A stretch of 64,000 nucleotides of DNA from Paragonimus skrjabini miyazakii (taxonomy: Eukaryota > Platyhelminthes > Trematoda > Plagiorchiida > Troglotrematidae), in assembly GCA_014338405.1 (NCBI GenBank), contig JTDE01000217.1, positions 9,172 through 73,171 on the forward strand, written 5' to 3'. Below, in pieces: positions 38,216-53,200 of this stretch (the stretch's first letter is position 1; each line of letters starts with the position of its first letter). The notes below the pieces were generated by a model. The model was not told where the DNA came from. It worked only from the letters and a program-made list of their open reading frames with translations, and ran no database searches. A program made the position numbers and the translations under genes.

Positions 38216-41200
38216 TGTCACAAATTCAAAGATCTTCTGTCCACATACGTTCTCAATTGTAGGCGCTATTCACGGACTCTCAATCAGCGTTGACGGCGAG
38301 CTAGCATGCACCGTTGGTGATGATAAAACGGCCAAGGTGTTTGATGTAATCAATTTTGGTGAGTAACAGCTGTACCTGTGACGAGAACAATATCGATGTT
38401 TACACACCTAGTTTCTTCAGTCTAAAATTAGGTTCACTGTTAAGGGCTTTTACTGTAATTTATTGTGTGTTTCATTCATGTTAGTGAACATTCAGAGTGG
38501 CACGCACTGTTAATTCTGAAAGGTGTTCCCTATTCTTTTAAAGCGAACTGGAATGTGTTGACACGATTATTGTTGAGAATGAAGACGCATCGGCCAATTC
38601 AACCAATGAAACGACAGTCAAACTAAACTTTCAACAAGATTTTAACATTAGTGTACGGACATGTGAATATTTGTTTGACTGTTTGAAAATCAAGGTTACC
38701 TGCAATGTGTTTATAAAAATAGATCAGTAAAGAAATGTCCTTAAAGGTCTACTGAACTAGGGCAAGGTAGGTCTCTAACTCATTGTTATTTACCAGACTG
38801 CTTTTTGTTCGTTTTCTTGTTCATATGTTTATCTGAATTGTACCTCTTTGTATTTTGATTCCCAACCTTACTTTCCAACAATCTCATTGATTGAACAAAT
38901 GCTTTTGCCCATATTTAACCAAAACGGACATTTACATTTTCTTTAGAGACTTTTTCTGCTTTGAATTTTCTAGGTCTAGACTAGTAGTTCTTCTATTTGG
39001 TCCACTCTGAACTTTTTTCGAAGGGCTAGCCAGATACTTAGGCATTGTTTTTGATGTTCAGCTTGGTTTGGTTGCAGATAGCTAGTTCAGCCGACATTTG
39101 TAACTTCGTATGCATGATGACAGACATGTTAGACATGTTTACGAGGTGTAGTTAGTTCCATTCATATATTGATCTTGCATTGTTGTCTTCTTATTTGTCG
39201 TTTCACTCTGCCCATGGGGAACTTTATATGGGACTATTTACTGAGTTTGATTTTAGATACTCCCTCCCCCCTTAGACCCTTTCGCTCATTGCTAGCAACA
39301 CTATTGATCATTTGGATCAGTTTCGCCTCTTTATTCCTTGCTTTTTCCATTTTTGGTTGCAGATATGATCAGCATGATGAAACTGGACTTTATGCCATGT
39401 GGGTGTTTTTTCATATACACACCCAAAGATGAAATATCTGCTTTGGCGATGTAAGCGCTAATACGATTTCACCTCGTATACTTTATGATTGAATGTGAAT
39501 GGAGAGGTTGACTGTTAGCTATATGTACATTCGAGCAGGTTTCAACGTGATACGATAACCGGACTGACAGTGATAACTTGGGTTGTTTCACTCGCGGTCT
39601 GCGTATACTTCATCAATCGACACCACATTATCTAGTTTGTGGACCTGATGGAACCGGATATGTCTCACACGAATGATACTCTCGTATATCAGTGTTATTT
39701 ATTCTGGGTTCATCTGCACACCGTTATGATACGCTACCCATGACGCTTGAAGTTGACAGATGTCCTTCCGGTCTTTACTTTCTATGGGTAGTGTTAGATC
39801 AGCTTCTTCCTTGTAAGTGTACGTAGAAAATGTGTTCCATATACTCATCAAACTACTTTTTTTATCACCCAAAGATGTTTTACGCTCATTCATGAATGAG
39901 GAGAGACGTTTTCTGAAATGCAGTGTCAGCCCAATAACACGTCTCTTTCTCTCTCTGATCCGGATAGAAATACATACATCTTGCGTCTACTAGGAGATTA
40001 TGCAGTAGTATACGTTTTAATCCATAATTTTGGATGTACACGACGTGCCTCTCTTGTCCCATTTTACGAGCTTAATTCTTTTTTTTTCTCCAGTTCCGAT
40101 CAAGAGAGCTCCAAAATTCGTATTTACGATGCTCGTAGTAAAAGTGATCTACTTCATGTTCTGGATAAGTTGCACCAGGCCCCCGTCACTTGCATGGCTG
40201 TGAGTTCCTGCTCCACGCGCATGTATTTTGCCATCATTTTGTTATCTGTTTGTGACTTGTTTTCTGGTGACTCATTTCGTGCATATTTAGAAGTTATGGA
40301 AGCATCCGAGGATTGATTCTATTTCTAACGCCAAGCTTACTTAAACTATGTATATGTAGTAAAACTGAGTGGAGGACTCGGAACTCACGCACCACATTAA
40401 TTTTTTCGTATAATCCCCACCTTGTCTTATTTTTTTTGTTCCGCTGAACAGTACAACCCACTGTATGATTGCGTGCTGAGTGCAGACTCGGATGGAATGC
40501 TCGAGTGCTGGGGTGGTTCCGTTCAGAACTACTCATTTCCGCGTGGCCTCGGCTGGGAGTTTAAATCGGACACGGACCTGTTCTGCTTGATCGGAGCGAA
40601 AACACATGCGATCAATCTAACTATCTCTTCCAATGGACAGACTTTGGCTGTTCTCGGGGCGGACCGAAAAGTTAGTGATTTATTCTAAGTCCCAAATTTG
40701 TTCTGTTGTTGTTTACTTGATCTTTCATTATGTTTCCCATAGTCCCCCTATGCATTGTTGCGAAATTTCATAATTGATCCACGCACAGCAATCTGTACAG
40801 TGACTGCCATTACACTATTACCTGTCCGTTCGATGATGATTCTCAAATGTCTTTCAGGTTCTGTCTCTTAATCTTAACCACATTTTCTCTGACTGATCAG
40901 TTGAATCCTCTTCATTATGACGGGCGACGTTTCATCTTTGCAGCAACGCAATCAAATTTTTCGGTCGAAACGGGTCTATTCTGCGAGTGATAACCAGACA
41001 TACTGTCTTATTTATACCTATTCATCAGTTATCCTACTCACATTAGTTTCTTAGTAAACCCGTTGATGAATTTCTATGGCTTCTGTCGTAGATTAGAAAT
41101 GTCCAATGGTTTCCGATTGTCTGTAGTAAATCCATCACTCTCGAATGGCATTGTCGCATCGAAAAATCTGCTTATTTCACGCCTAGCCCTCATGCAAAGT

Positions 41201-44200
41201 TGCTTCTTGATTAGCAGCTTCCAACGCTTTTGAGCTGATAACTTCTGCCTTTTAAAACTCAACGAGGAGCTTTAATACGTTTATTATAGCAAATAGTTTA
41301 TGGCAGCACACGCTAAGTCATGCAGTTGGCTCATCGTACACTCCATTATGTGACCGAACTAATAACCTACTGTTCGTGGCAACCTTGCTTTCCTATTAAT
41401 GGTTCTATGAACGTCTTTCACCTTTAATTGACCTAAATGGTGAACCGTTTACGGGCTATTAACGGACTGGAAATGCATTACTTCCCCCTACATTCTTGGC
41501 TCTACCGTTTTCTGCCTGCTGCCAATTCAGTTCCCCATGTAAACGTTTCTGCTCAACGTATTGTTCAAGTCAATGTTGTACTCGTTTGCTGTCCTATGTT
41601 TTTGAAGGTCAAAATTTGCTACAACGTTTAGCGTACGTGCATTACAGACAATACAACAACATGCAGCCCCATACACCAAACTATGGACGAACCGAGTTGG
41701 GAGCTACATGGTGATTATTTATCAGAGGTCACACTTTCCAAAAGATGAGTGCTGCTACAGACTTGAATGGTACTCTTAACTTCATTTGTCTTTTTCTACA
41801 CGACTACTGGATCACAGGCGCTATTCTGTCCACTCAAAGATGATATGGCACACTGTATTAAGGAGAACTTTAAAAATACATCAAGTTAGTTGCTTGGCAA
41901 ATATCTTTTCTGTGAAACGAATGATGACGTGTGGATCATTTCTTCTGTCTCCCAGCCTACGAAACCCATACAGCCCAACGAAACAATTAATTGACGATCA
42001 GTTGGTCGTGGTCTACAAATGAAACATAGTCAGGTCCAGTTGTTATTCACGTGAAACCTTGATTCAATTGGGTTTGGAAATGTGTTTATAAAATGCAATG
42101 TGAATTTCAAGGTATCAGAAAGCTGAGGAAAACTTATAATAGCCCTTGGAAATTGGGAAAGATGTGCCACTTCAACTTTCATTGCTATATCTTTAGAAAC
42201 GATTAAAACATACTTTCAGTTTTGATTGTCAAACGGAAGTCAGCAGTTGTTTCAAGTCTTTAGCTGATTGTTTCCCCATTACCTCTGTCAGAAAAATTTT
42301 GATGTAACGACTGTCGTCTCGAAAAGTCAAAATGTGTAGATATTGGAAAGAGAAATGGCCTTACAACTTCCGACAATGCCAACTACACTTTGAGAGTGGA
42401 CTTTAGAGGCTTCATCAAATTCTCAAGTTCAACGTGGCCAACCATTAGTATGGCTGTAACTAAATACCATAATGCCAATTGTAAGGAAAAACAAATCCAA
42501 AAGTTACATTTATCTGAGTTATTCATTGACATTTATCTGTGGAACAGATCAATTGAAAAAGGATAACTGCAGTATTCTGAAAAGCCTCTGTGGCCACCAT
42601 TTTAAGAGTATTAGAATTGAATTAAAGATCACCTAACATGTTTAATGAGATCGGAGATTTCGACCTGTCTAGGAAGTCCTAATCACGGGGTTATCCATTG
42701 GGGTTAACAGACAGTAACTGTGTTTCCTATCGAGACGATCGGGCAACCTGATCATTACTCACGAGCGAAAGTGATTGAGCGTTCGTATGTGATAATTCGG
42801 TCGCGGCTTATGTGAGGTCAATGGCGCAGTGGTAAATACGGTTGCCTCATGAACAGCGTGGTCGGAGTTCTAGTCCCGGCAGTGGCGATGATATGCACTA
42901 CTGACGAGCTCCAATGAGAGCGAAACTCGAGTCTAGTGCTTCCTTTCGGAAGGTGCCGAATGGAAAGTCTATGGGAATGCGACAGCTGCGATCAATTGTG
43001 GATGATGTTCAACTTGAATTAAAGATGTCGATTACAAGAGTGAATCACAGTGTTGATCAACTATACCGACTCATGGTTAGTCAAAACGAACACACTGACT
43101 TGTGAAAGACCACTCGGTGAATGCTACTTCTTTCTAGTGAACACACAATCTTCGATCGCGACCTCAACATTGACAAAGCAGCTGCCATCGAAAACATGTA
43201 AACGTTTGGTTAGAAAGCATCCTATCTGTCAGGCATTACACTGAAGCTGGTAGTGTCACTGCATTTCCTGTCATCACAGGACTGATATTATGTGTATACA
43301 GTACCAGAAGCAAAGACTATGAAGAAATAGACAGGGACACTGAAATTAAACTCGAAAATGAGGCGAAAAGGTGCTGGAACTGATCTGATTGATCTTAAAA
43401 TTTTGGCAACTGTAAAAGCGTTAGAAAGTGGAAAACTTTGTAAACCCAAGTCACATAGGAGAGGTTAACTGTGCGAGAAGAAATGACTCCCGTTTTTTTC
43501 ACTCTGACCAGCCCATCGAGGACATCGTGAAACTAAAAGGTAATGCCTAGTCCTAAACAGTTGTCTGTTGACGTTATTCTATTAATCTTTTTCTCTCTGG
43601 TATGCTTGCATTCTTAGGATTGAAGTATTTTTCTATTTACCGTGAATATGCCCGGTTTAGTCATGAGAAGAAGCGCGTAGCAAACAAGCTTGTTTTCAGT
43701 GTTTCATCATCAGGCTAAATACAACACATTTATATGGGTTCGACAGGGGTAGTACATCAATAGGGTGAGGGATGGAAGGCATTAATATCAAGTTAGTCAG
43801 ATTCATCAAATGGTTTTGACAAATCGGTACTCCTACGTAACAGATCGATCCGAGTTATTGATACATGGCCACGGGAGATTCAATGCTTTGACCAGACGCT
43901 TTTGTGAACATAACGGGGGTGAGTGTAATCGAATTGCGATGGCTTCTGCGATGGCTAATAAACGACCTTTGACCCATTTCGATTGCACTCCGCAGACTCG
44001 ATAGATCGGTTTGAACGAATCAGCCGGGTTAATCACATGGTTCGATTCGACCATTGGTATTTGTTTCAGAAAAATCTTCACGAAGGGAGAACATTAAATT
44101 TTGAGTGATGACTTCCTAAAATTATTTAAATGTTGACATTGTTGTTTGCGAACTTTGTAAGCACTTGTAGCCAGCAGGCTGTTATCATTGATTTGTCGAT

Positions 44201-47200
44201 AGACAAGAATCTAATTTGACTACGATCACTTCTTCGCAACTGTCTAGGGTAAAAGACGTATGTAAATTCTATCCTGCTGCATTTCCGATTAGAATTATTT
44301 ACTGCAGTTTACTGCCATATTAGAGCTTGTACTCTATTGATCGTGGATCATAAGTTTAATTTCCGTTGTTTGTTAACTTCGTACAGGTCCGATTGTTCCG
44401 ATTCTATACGGGCAAACTGATTCGAGTCTACGATGAAAGCCTGGAACAATACTCCAAATTACAGCAGGTACGTTCGTAATCTGTCTGGCGCTGGCTATGT
44501 TTCAAGTGTGTGTGCGTGCACACACGGTTGGCAGCATCCGATTCGGATTAGCCTGTCACAGTGACCGAAACCAAAGAACGCCTGTGCTTAACCATCACTC
44601 CAAGTGGCTTGTGCTGCGACCACTTGCGGTTCCACACACACACACACACACACCACATCTTTGGTGTAAACCTAAAGGAATAAGACCAGCAGGTGTGTGA
44701 GTGGGGCCTTTGTGTCAAGCCGGCCAATGCTGGTTAGCCAATTGAATGGCTAGCACGAAAAGGAAACCCTGATCTCTCGGGAGATAAACAAAACGAGTTT
44801 GCAGCGGTAAGATCTACACTGGGAATAAAAATGTTGAAAATAAAGTGCATGATACAGCTCAGTATAGAAGTAAATGTTAGTGCATTCTAAGTAGGATAAG
44901 GAGGAAAAACATACGTCATGGTTAGACTGAGAACATGACAAAGCATTCACTATACAGTACACCAACACAGCTGAAGAAAAGGAAAGATTAGGGGTCACAA
45001 TCACACAGGTTTCTGAAAAAAAGGAGGCAAATGAGTTGCTAAACGACGGTGGTCGTTGGATGATATGAACAAGAAAAAATAAAATAGGTATTACTGATAT
45101 AATCTACTTGAGCCTAACATACTCGCTTTCTCCTCATTGATAATGTACTTTGAGTACGCTGATGACCAGTAATCCCAAACGATCAGCGCATTCACAACCA
45201 CACAAATCGCAACGCCATATAATCACGTCGCCACGACCTATGGTACTGATGGTTCCTTGTGTACCGCGCGCTTCTGTTCACGGCCGCGCAATAATTACCC
45301 ACGTCCGGATCGTATTCCTCCAGGCCGCCCGGTTCAACGCTAAATCTTCCCAACATCTAAAATCAATGTTACAACGTGACAGACTTACCTACACAGCAGC
45401 TGACTGACCACCAGGATTTCGCTTACCTGATCTCAGTTGTCCATACAGCACCTGCTTCGGAATACAGTCATCGTCCATCCGACGGAGGTGACCCAGCCAA
45501 ACAAGCTGATTCAACGTCAGCAGGGCTTCCATCCCGTTCATATGCGCTCCCCGCATTACCTCAGTGTTTGGAACCATGTCCGACCACCGCATACCAAAAA
45601 TGGGCCTGATTCGACATTACAAATGAAAGCGGCTCAGATGACGCACGTTCCGCTGATACAATGTCCACTTTTCACTGCTGTACAGCAGTATAGACAACAC
45701 CATTGGGCGGTAGACAAACACCTTAGTGCTCGGGTTCAAGCTGTGGTTCTTCCAAACACGTCTTTCAAGACGTCTGAGAGCAACACTAGCCTCTGCCACA
45801 CGAGCTCTCAACTGGCGGTCCACGGACAGATCGGTGGACAGATTACTGCCCAAGTAACAGAAATCTGTGCAGCCGTTGACAACATCTCCATTAACACGGA
45901 TTTGAGGTGAAGGTGCACAGACAGCACCTCCGCCCGGAGAAGGCTGAAAGAAAGAAAATGTCTTACCTGTGTTGATATCCAGTCCAAACTTGGATGCCGC
46001 GGTCGCGAAAGCCGTGGCCAGTCGCTGTAGTTCGTATTCGCTATGTGCAAACAGCGCGCTGTCATCTGCAAACAGAAGCATGCGCACCATTGAGGTATGT
46101 AACCGGGTTGGGGCGCCGAAACGTTGAATATTCAGTAGGCGCCCATCCATCCGGTACTCTACCACAACGCCGTTCTCCTCGGAATCCTGAAAAGCAACTG
46201 TTACCATGGTAGTTAGATTTAAACTAAATAGAGCTGGAGCTAGCACACAACCCTGTTTCACACCAGTGACTGACTGGATACTCGTTTAATAGGATTCTAA
46301 TTTCTCGAAATGAACGTCTTTTGCGAAATGGAATTTTGTAATTGCTTTATAGGCGATTCTTGTATGCAACTGTTACGACAGCACGTTCGGCTTAACACTG
46401 AAGGGCGTCTCATGATCTGATCGTTGTCCTGTGTGAAATTATCCGATCTATGCATTCGCCAATAAAGTGGACTGATAAGGTGATAGACTGATAGAGTGAT
46501 CACTAACATTTCCAAATTTTACACCGTTAAACTTTTTCTCACGGATATGTGATCTCGGACGTCTGTGCTTCTCGTCCTGGGTCCTTACAGCATGCAAGGT
46601 TCACACTGTAGCGGAATTTCAAAAAGTCATGGTGAAAGTGCTTAGTAAAGTGTGTGGATCTTGCTCTAAGTACATGTTGCTACGCGCAACACAAAGGTCA
46701 ACATTTTGAGATTTGTTTCAAGGAAGTTTGATGAAAAACACAACATCGATCCTCTTTAGGACTACAGCAATGTAGTTATAATTCATTTTTTAACCTAAAC
46801 TTGATCGACTTTTAGGTTTGCCTTTTCGATGTTGAATGTACTTGAGCACTTTGAACATAACGGAGTAGGACCAACTGCAACTAGTTTTCAGCATCTTAGC
46901 ACACACTTCGCATGTAGTACACTGTGCCCGAGGGAGTAGGACATCGAAGATATATTATTGACATGAGTTTCCCAATCGCCTATCAATCTGAACCCGTCGA
47001 GTTCACATGTCGGAAAGCTGATGTTGAATATTGTGTAGGTAACGAGTTAAGCGATCTTGGTGCATGAACAATGATGGTGCAGTCCGCGTCTGAAACTCAT
47101 TCATCAATGCTGCGGACGATCATTCAGATTCACGCACTACTTCTGGTATGGGAAGCCTGTGTCAGTTTCCTTGACACATGTCAGCATATCGGTGGTGTAC

Positions 47201-50200
47201 GTACGCATGTGGTTGCACTGCTGGGATTGTTCAGACCAATTAAGTTGCTTGATGCGTTTTTGCTTTTGAATACTCTATAGGATTTTCTCGATATCCTTGG
47301 TGCACACAAGGGCTACATTAAATCATCAGTTTACCTCGTAGCTCTGTGCCATATTTGGACTTTTCGTCCTTCAGTTAATATTTCCAGAGTGAACTCTCCA
47401 ATGTTGTGTGCTCTCCTGCGAATTCAAAATGTTGACTGGGATCCGATCAACACCCACTCTACTGGAAACCATGCGTGTATTCATAAAGAGTGCACAATGC
47501 TATTGATTATCCAATTGTCCCATTTTCGTTATCCAATCTCTTATTGGATGTGATTGAACACTTTTGTCGTTTGTTTTTTTAAAGTTTCAATCCAACAATA
47601 CTGTTCAAATTCCTGATTATTTGTGTTGCTCTAATTTGTTACACGGTATTGTCTTTTCTGTATAGACAAAGCAATTATTGCCAAGCATGGAATTTGGTCG
47701 TCGTTTAGCCCAAGAGAAAGAATTGGATCGTTCCGAATTCCGGAATAGCTGTAATTTAGGTAAGGTTATATCTGTGGCTATCACATTTGTTTTTTTTTAC
47801 TTTCAACTTTTGAATTTTTTTTAAAAAAAATTGTAAAGCATCGGCTATGTGAACTGCAGTCGATTAATTGGTGATGTCAGTATCTTGATATGACGTTGGT
47901 TGTACTGTTCGAAAATGTAAACTATTAGTTCATGTTTGTTGAGGGTTTGCGTGTATGTTTATCTTTTAATAGTATCCTGTTACAGATAGCATAGAAGTAG
48001 CCCTAGCATGTCTTCTGAAAGGATGAGATGCGTTTTAACAAAGTGACTAATAGCAGATGAGCTGTTTGTGTATTGACTAGCCTGGATGGATGGTAAACAG
48101 ATGTCAATCATTTGTGCCAACACTTTTAAAGGACTGTTGCAACTATCCTATTGTATATGAAAGGGATTACCATATTTTAAAGTTGTGATACAGCTTTTCC
48201 CCTGTTCTCCTTACAGCTCATAGTTAGGTCTAGGGTATATACTAGCTCGACTAATTTACTAAGATACCAAGATGTAGGACGCCACATCAGTTTTAGTGAA
48301 AGAACCGCAGCGCTTCTCAAAGCAGTGTTAAACGTTGTGTTTGTACACTTCAATCGGTCCTTGTGTGTGATGGAATATTTACCGCTCCATTGTTGGTGAT
48401 ATTCTACCATAAATGAGCTGTTTTTTTTTCTGAGGGAGACTTTAACTGACGTAATCTAGCTGAAGTCTCGTCCGAAGATTTACTGTCTGACTCATTAGGT
48501 CGCTTCCACCTGAACTTTTCGTCCATATGTTAGTGCAGGTAACCGCATTTTTGCTGTCACTCCTAATATTCATATTACATAAAAACTACTACGTTTGACC
48601 AGACGTTGTCTATGTACATTTACTTTCGTTATCAAACTTAGTAATCTGTGGCTATTTGTTTGTCTTACGATCAAATGACGTTCAAATTAGGTAGACATTT
48701 CACTCTGGACAGCAACACACCGACACTGAACATTGACGGTAAATTTATCCACAGATCACTGTATGCCTAACTTTACTTATCTTCTCTTTGATCATGCATG
48801 CATCAGATTATTGTTTTGTTTGTTCTCTCTACGAATTCGGTGTCTACAACCAGTTTTCGACGAGTCTGGCCACTTTCTAGCATATGCCACCCTTTTGGGC
48901 ATCAAAGTCGTGAATGTGACCACGAATCGCGTCGTACGCAGTCTAGGCAATCCGGAGAACTTACGATTCCTCCAGTTAGCTTTCATCCCTCCTCGTAGCC
49001 TATATGCTTTGTCCTCCACTTTGCCTGGAGTTGGCTCAGGCACATCCAGTTGCACACCCAGTTTGGAAATGTTGGCGATGATGAGTGAAGATCATTGCAG
49101 TCACACCATTCCAGGATTGTCGGCCAGTGCTTCAGTTGCTGCAAATAATCCTGTGCTGGTTTGTACAGCGTTCAAGAAAAATCGGATCTATTTATTCACA
49201 AATCGAGAGCCGCATGATGTCAAGTCCGAGTGAGTAATGTCCAGTTTGTGTACAAAATTTCTACGCGTGTATGCATGCGCGATTTGTTTTTCATTTAGAC
49301 TGGCTGGTTCTTGGTTAACAACATTGGTTACCGTTGCACATAATTGTGGGTTCGTATCCTGGTAACCTCAACCGCCGAAACTGATCACTTACTGTTGGAC
49401 GACCTGCGTATATCCTGTACATGAGCTAATATGTCACATATAAACGGAAAATGCATTTTGGTATAAAATTTGAAACTTATTATTTTCCACTATCCACACT
49501 CGTTGATCCTAAAACCTCCCTTCCTTCACCATTGTTTAATGTATATTTCTTTTACCAGTACGTTTTATCACTGCTGTGTTGTATCTGTTTACTACTCATT
49601 GCAATCATGACAACAAATGATAAAGCTCCGAGTAGAAGGTTTACTGCACAAAGTCAGTCGGTTACTAGCTATTTTTCGTTTCCCATGTGTCCGTCAGTCG
49701 TCAGAAAAATCATGCGGGCCCAAATTAAAAAGAAGCTTTCAGCGAGTGAGACAAAACGTTCGCACAGATTGTAAGCCACTGCAGTACTTAGGAAATTGAC
49801 ACGCAAGAACGTGCTTATCTGCGGTATGATCTCTGCTTTGAAAGATATCTTGTCAGCCGTAGTTGTAAACTCTGAACACGTAGTTGTCGTCAGTCCTATT
49901 TTTTCGAAACTCTGTCGTACCTGGCTTTCACTCATTTTATTTACCGACTTATTAATGGTTTTCTACTAGAATATGAGATTCATAAACGCACTGTTACGTG
50001 TTCGCGATCTTCATAGGTCACTTCGTTTAACAAAGTGTCACTCGTTCCGTCGGAATGTGCAGCAGCATTTATATTCCTTCGTTCTTTCGTATTTCTGTTG
50101 ACTATATCTTGTTTATATGGCCCAACTCTAGCGGTATATCGTCATACCAGCGTCTGTCTTCGGTATCGTTTTTTCTTCCCGGGTTTGTGAAGGCGCCCGT

Positions 50201-53200
50201 TTTGCGAGTATATGGTCTGACGAACGATTTGGTTGAAATGAGTTGCTACTGTCATCACTCCGTCTGTTGCACACGTTGATTCCAATTGGCAGTTCCCGTC
50301 TTTCAGACATTGACATTGTATGACACTATATGAGTCATTCATGCAGGTGACAGCTTTTGTGCGTTTCGCATTATTCAAAAGTATTCCGCCAACATTTGTA
50401 ATGAAGATTATATTAATACAACAATAGTTGTCTGACTTCAAGGCAAAGTTGGTCCCCGCTCTAACTAGGCTTATTGCAGTGTGGTATAGTTGTGCACGCC
50501 GGCGCAAGCGCTGCCGATAGGCATAAACGCGCCGGCTTTTGATCATCAAGTGAGTATTAGTTCCTGCTGTGTATTGCTGAGGTCTTTAGAAATGACTGAA
50601 CCAACCATCAGTCTTTTGTATGTGCACACTACAGACGAGTGTTCATCACCTCGAGAACTGTATATCCAAGGTTGAGACGGTCTTCACCAATCTAGGGCAT
50701 CCCGATATCTTCTTGAAGCTTACGTGGTCATGCACTGGAAATGGTAATTATCCATGTAGTGGACCTAGCTTTCTTGGTCGATATCGCATCCGATTGGCGT
50801 GATGTACGAGGCGTAGACAAATGATGATAGATACTAGTAGATTTGCTGTGGCAGATTAACTTCATTTCTCGTGAGCGAAGCGTGGTGACTCCCTGACTTT
50901 TATTTGAGGACTTTGGAGGAGATGATGACTGAGTAAATTCAGTGGTCTGGATGTTACTGAAACTAGACCAAGCTATCTGTGAAGTAGGGATAATTAATGA
51001 ATTTAGGCAATTAAAATCAGTGGAGAGCCGATCTGTTCCAATGTACACCTTGTTTGTTCGTTTGTAAGGTGAAAGTACCTTGAAATTGTTTGCTCAAGGT
51101 TAGGTATATTAGTTTTTGTTAATAAAGTTCCGTCCTTTCTCCAGCCCCTATCAACTGTAGTTTTTCCGTGGATCAGCCTAAACAAACGCTAGGAAAATGG
51201 TCACTTGGGCATCTGGGTACGACTCCTTGCGCATGACTTTGCAAACTTAATGTCACAGAGGAGTTAGTTTTCGTTTTTGCATTTGGACACCGGGTATCAT
51301 GCAGTTGCGATATAAACTGAAAGCTCTTCAACTGACAACCAAACGCTTCACATACATTTCAGAGCTTCATACAACACTAATTTCCCCATATTACTTGCAT
51401 ACATTTGGTCCTGAACTCAGATAGGACGGTGGCTATAATTGTGCTCTGTTAAGCAAGACTTCTTGGATTCAGATAATCATTGTTTGGATTTTGTGTGAAC
51501 TTAAACGTCTTGACGGCATTCCTGCCCGCGTCCAGTCATACTGTTACACGGCGACAATTACTGGTAATACAACACTGATCAATTTATTCTCTCGATCTTT
51601 TGGTTCGAACGACATGTAAATGTTATTAGTTACGTTACCGGTTGCTCTTTCTTCATCTTCTCACTGTACGATCGTCTCATTTGACTGCACTCCAAAATTA
51701 CCCGATAGTAGGTTTTCCAGAGGATGTTACTACCTCAATTTATTGGGAACAGCCTTGTGTAGACATCAGCATTAATCACGAGCACATGTGCATTTTGAAT
51801 GTCCTAGCAAACTGATTGTAAAACATTCCTGTGAACCGGATTTCATGTGATTAAACTTCTTGCCCATTTAGGAAGAACTGCTTTCTATGTGGAAAGTGTT
51901 TTTTTGAATAAAGGAAGTAACATAACTGTGTATTACTCTTTTCTATATTACAATCTCAACTGCTAAAATTGCTCACATCCACTACTTACTTGCCGTCTTG
52001 TTTATTTACAATTTCATTAGCGATCACTGCGTGGTGATTGGAGTCGTTTTCAGTGACACATCATCAAGCGAAATACATCACATTTGCACTACAATTTTTA
52101 CACAAGCTTGCATTTCCTTTGCATATCTATTTAACAACTTCCTTATGAAATTATGTGCGTGTGTGTGATGTATCTGGCCGGATAATAAATCATTGTAGTC
52201 GAGCTTGCTTACTGCTTCGAGTATTTCATAGCCACTATTTCGAGAATTTGTAAATATCTTGTTCCAATTGCCAGAATCGTTTTGGTTTTGCTCGGATATT
52301 AGTCGCACGTATTCACACTCATCACCAAACATGTAAGAACTAATCTTTCAGGATTTACAACGGTTTCTTTCGTGTTTTGCCAATTTATCTCAGTGGTGAT
52401 ACGGTCACTTCTGGATCCGCTGCCGAGCGCGATGTGTTTAACGAAAAGCCCACTAAAGAAGAGGTTTTGGCAGCTACCAGAGATTCTGCTACGGCTGCAT
52501 CTCGTCTTGCTGGCAGTGCGATTCTTCATACAACGTTGGGTGATATTCATATCCGTTTGTGTCCACGTGAATGTCCGAGGACGGTAGAGAATTTTGTGGG
52601 ACATTCGCGAGCTGGTTACTATAATGGACATATTTTCCATCGTGTGATCAAAGGGTTTATGATTCAAACTGGTTGTCCACTCGGTTAGTTGACAGTGTAG
52701 TTACATTTCGTTACGTACCTGTACAAGAACGTGAGCACTGTGTGTAGAGGACATCATAGTCCGTTTTCATTCCATGTTGCTTGTGCAATGTCAACTTCAC
52801 TTCATGAATTAGCCGAATACTTAAAATCGAAGTAGATTTATCAACTTTCAGACAGTCCCGTTGTTCAACCAGGCGGATGTCTTATAAATGAACTTGCCAC
52901 TAAATTTGATTTATCAAGTCCCTTTGGGTAAGTTGAATTGCTTGGTCTAAAGATCCACATTACAATGTGAATTCATCTCACATACTGACATCAGCCGTAA
53001 TCATATGATCGACGTGGTGAAATAGCATTTGCTTAAGTGAAACTCTTATCGATCAGTTTGAACTATATGTTTTCCTTATAGATGAATCCATGACATACGA
53101 GCATAGTGAGACTCACTCGCTTTCTGGCACATAGTACTTGTCGGTGCTTGTTTGATAGGGTTCAACTTTATTTCAATGTCTAAAAATTGCGAGTATTCAA

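Noticed and set aside
42914..43105. 63-residue forward frame
   Set aside because: It lies inside the SINE body and is explained by repeat sequence.
45437..45910. 157-residue forward frame
   Set aside because: It is the antisense shadow of the reverse-strand RT at 45150-46290, whose motifs are unmistakable.
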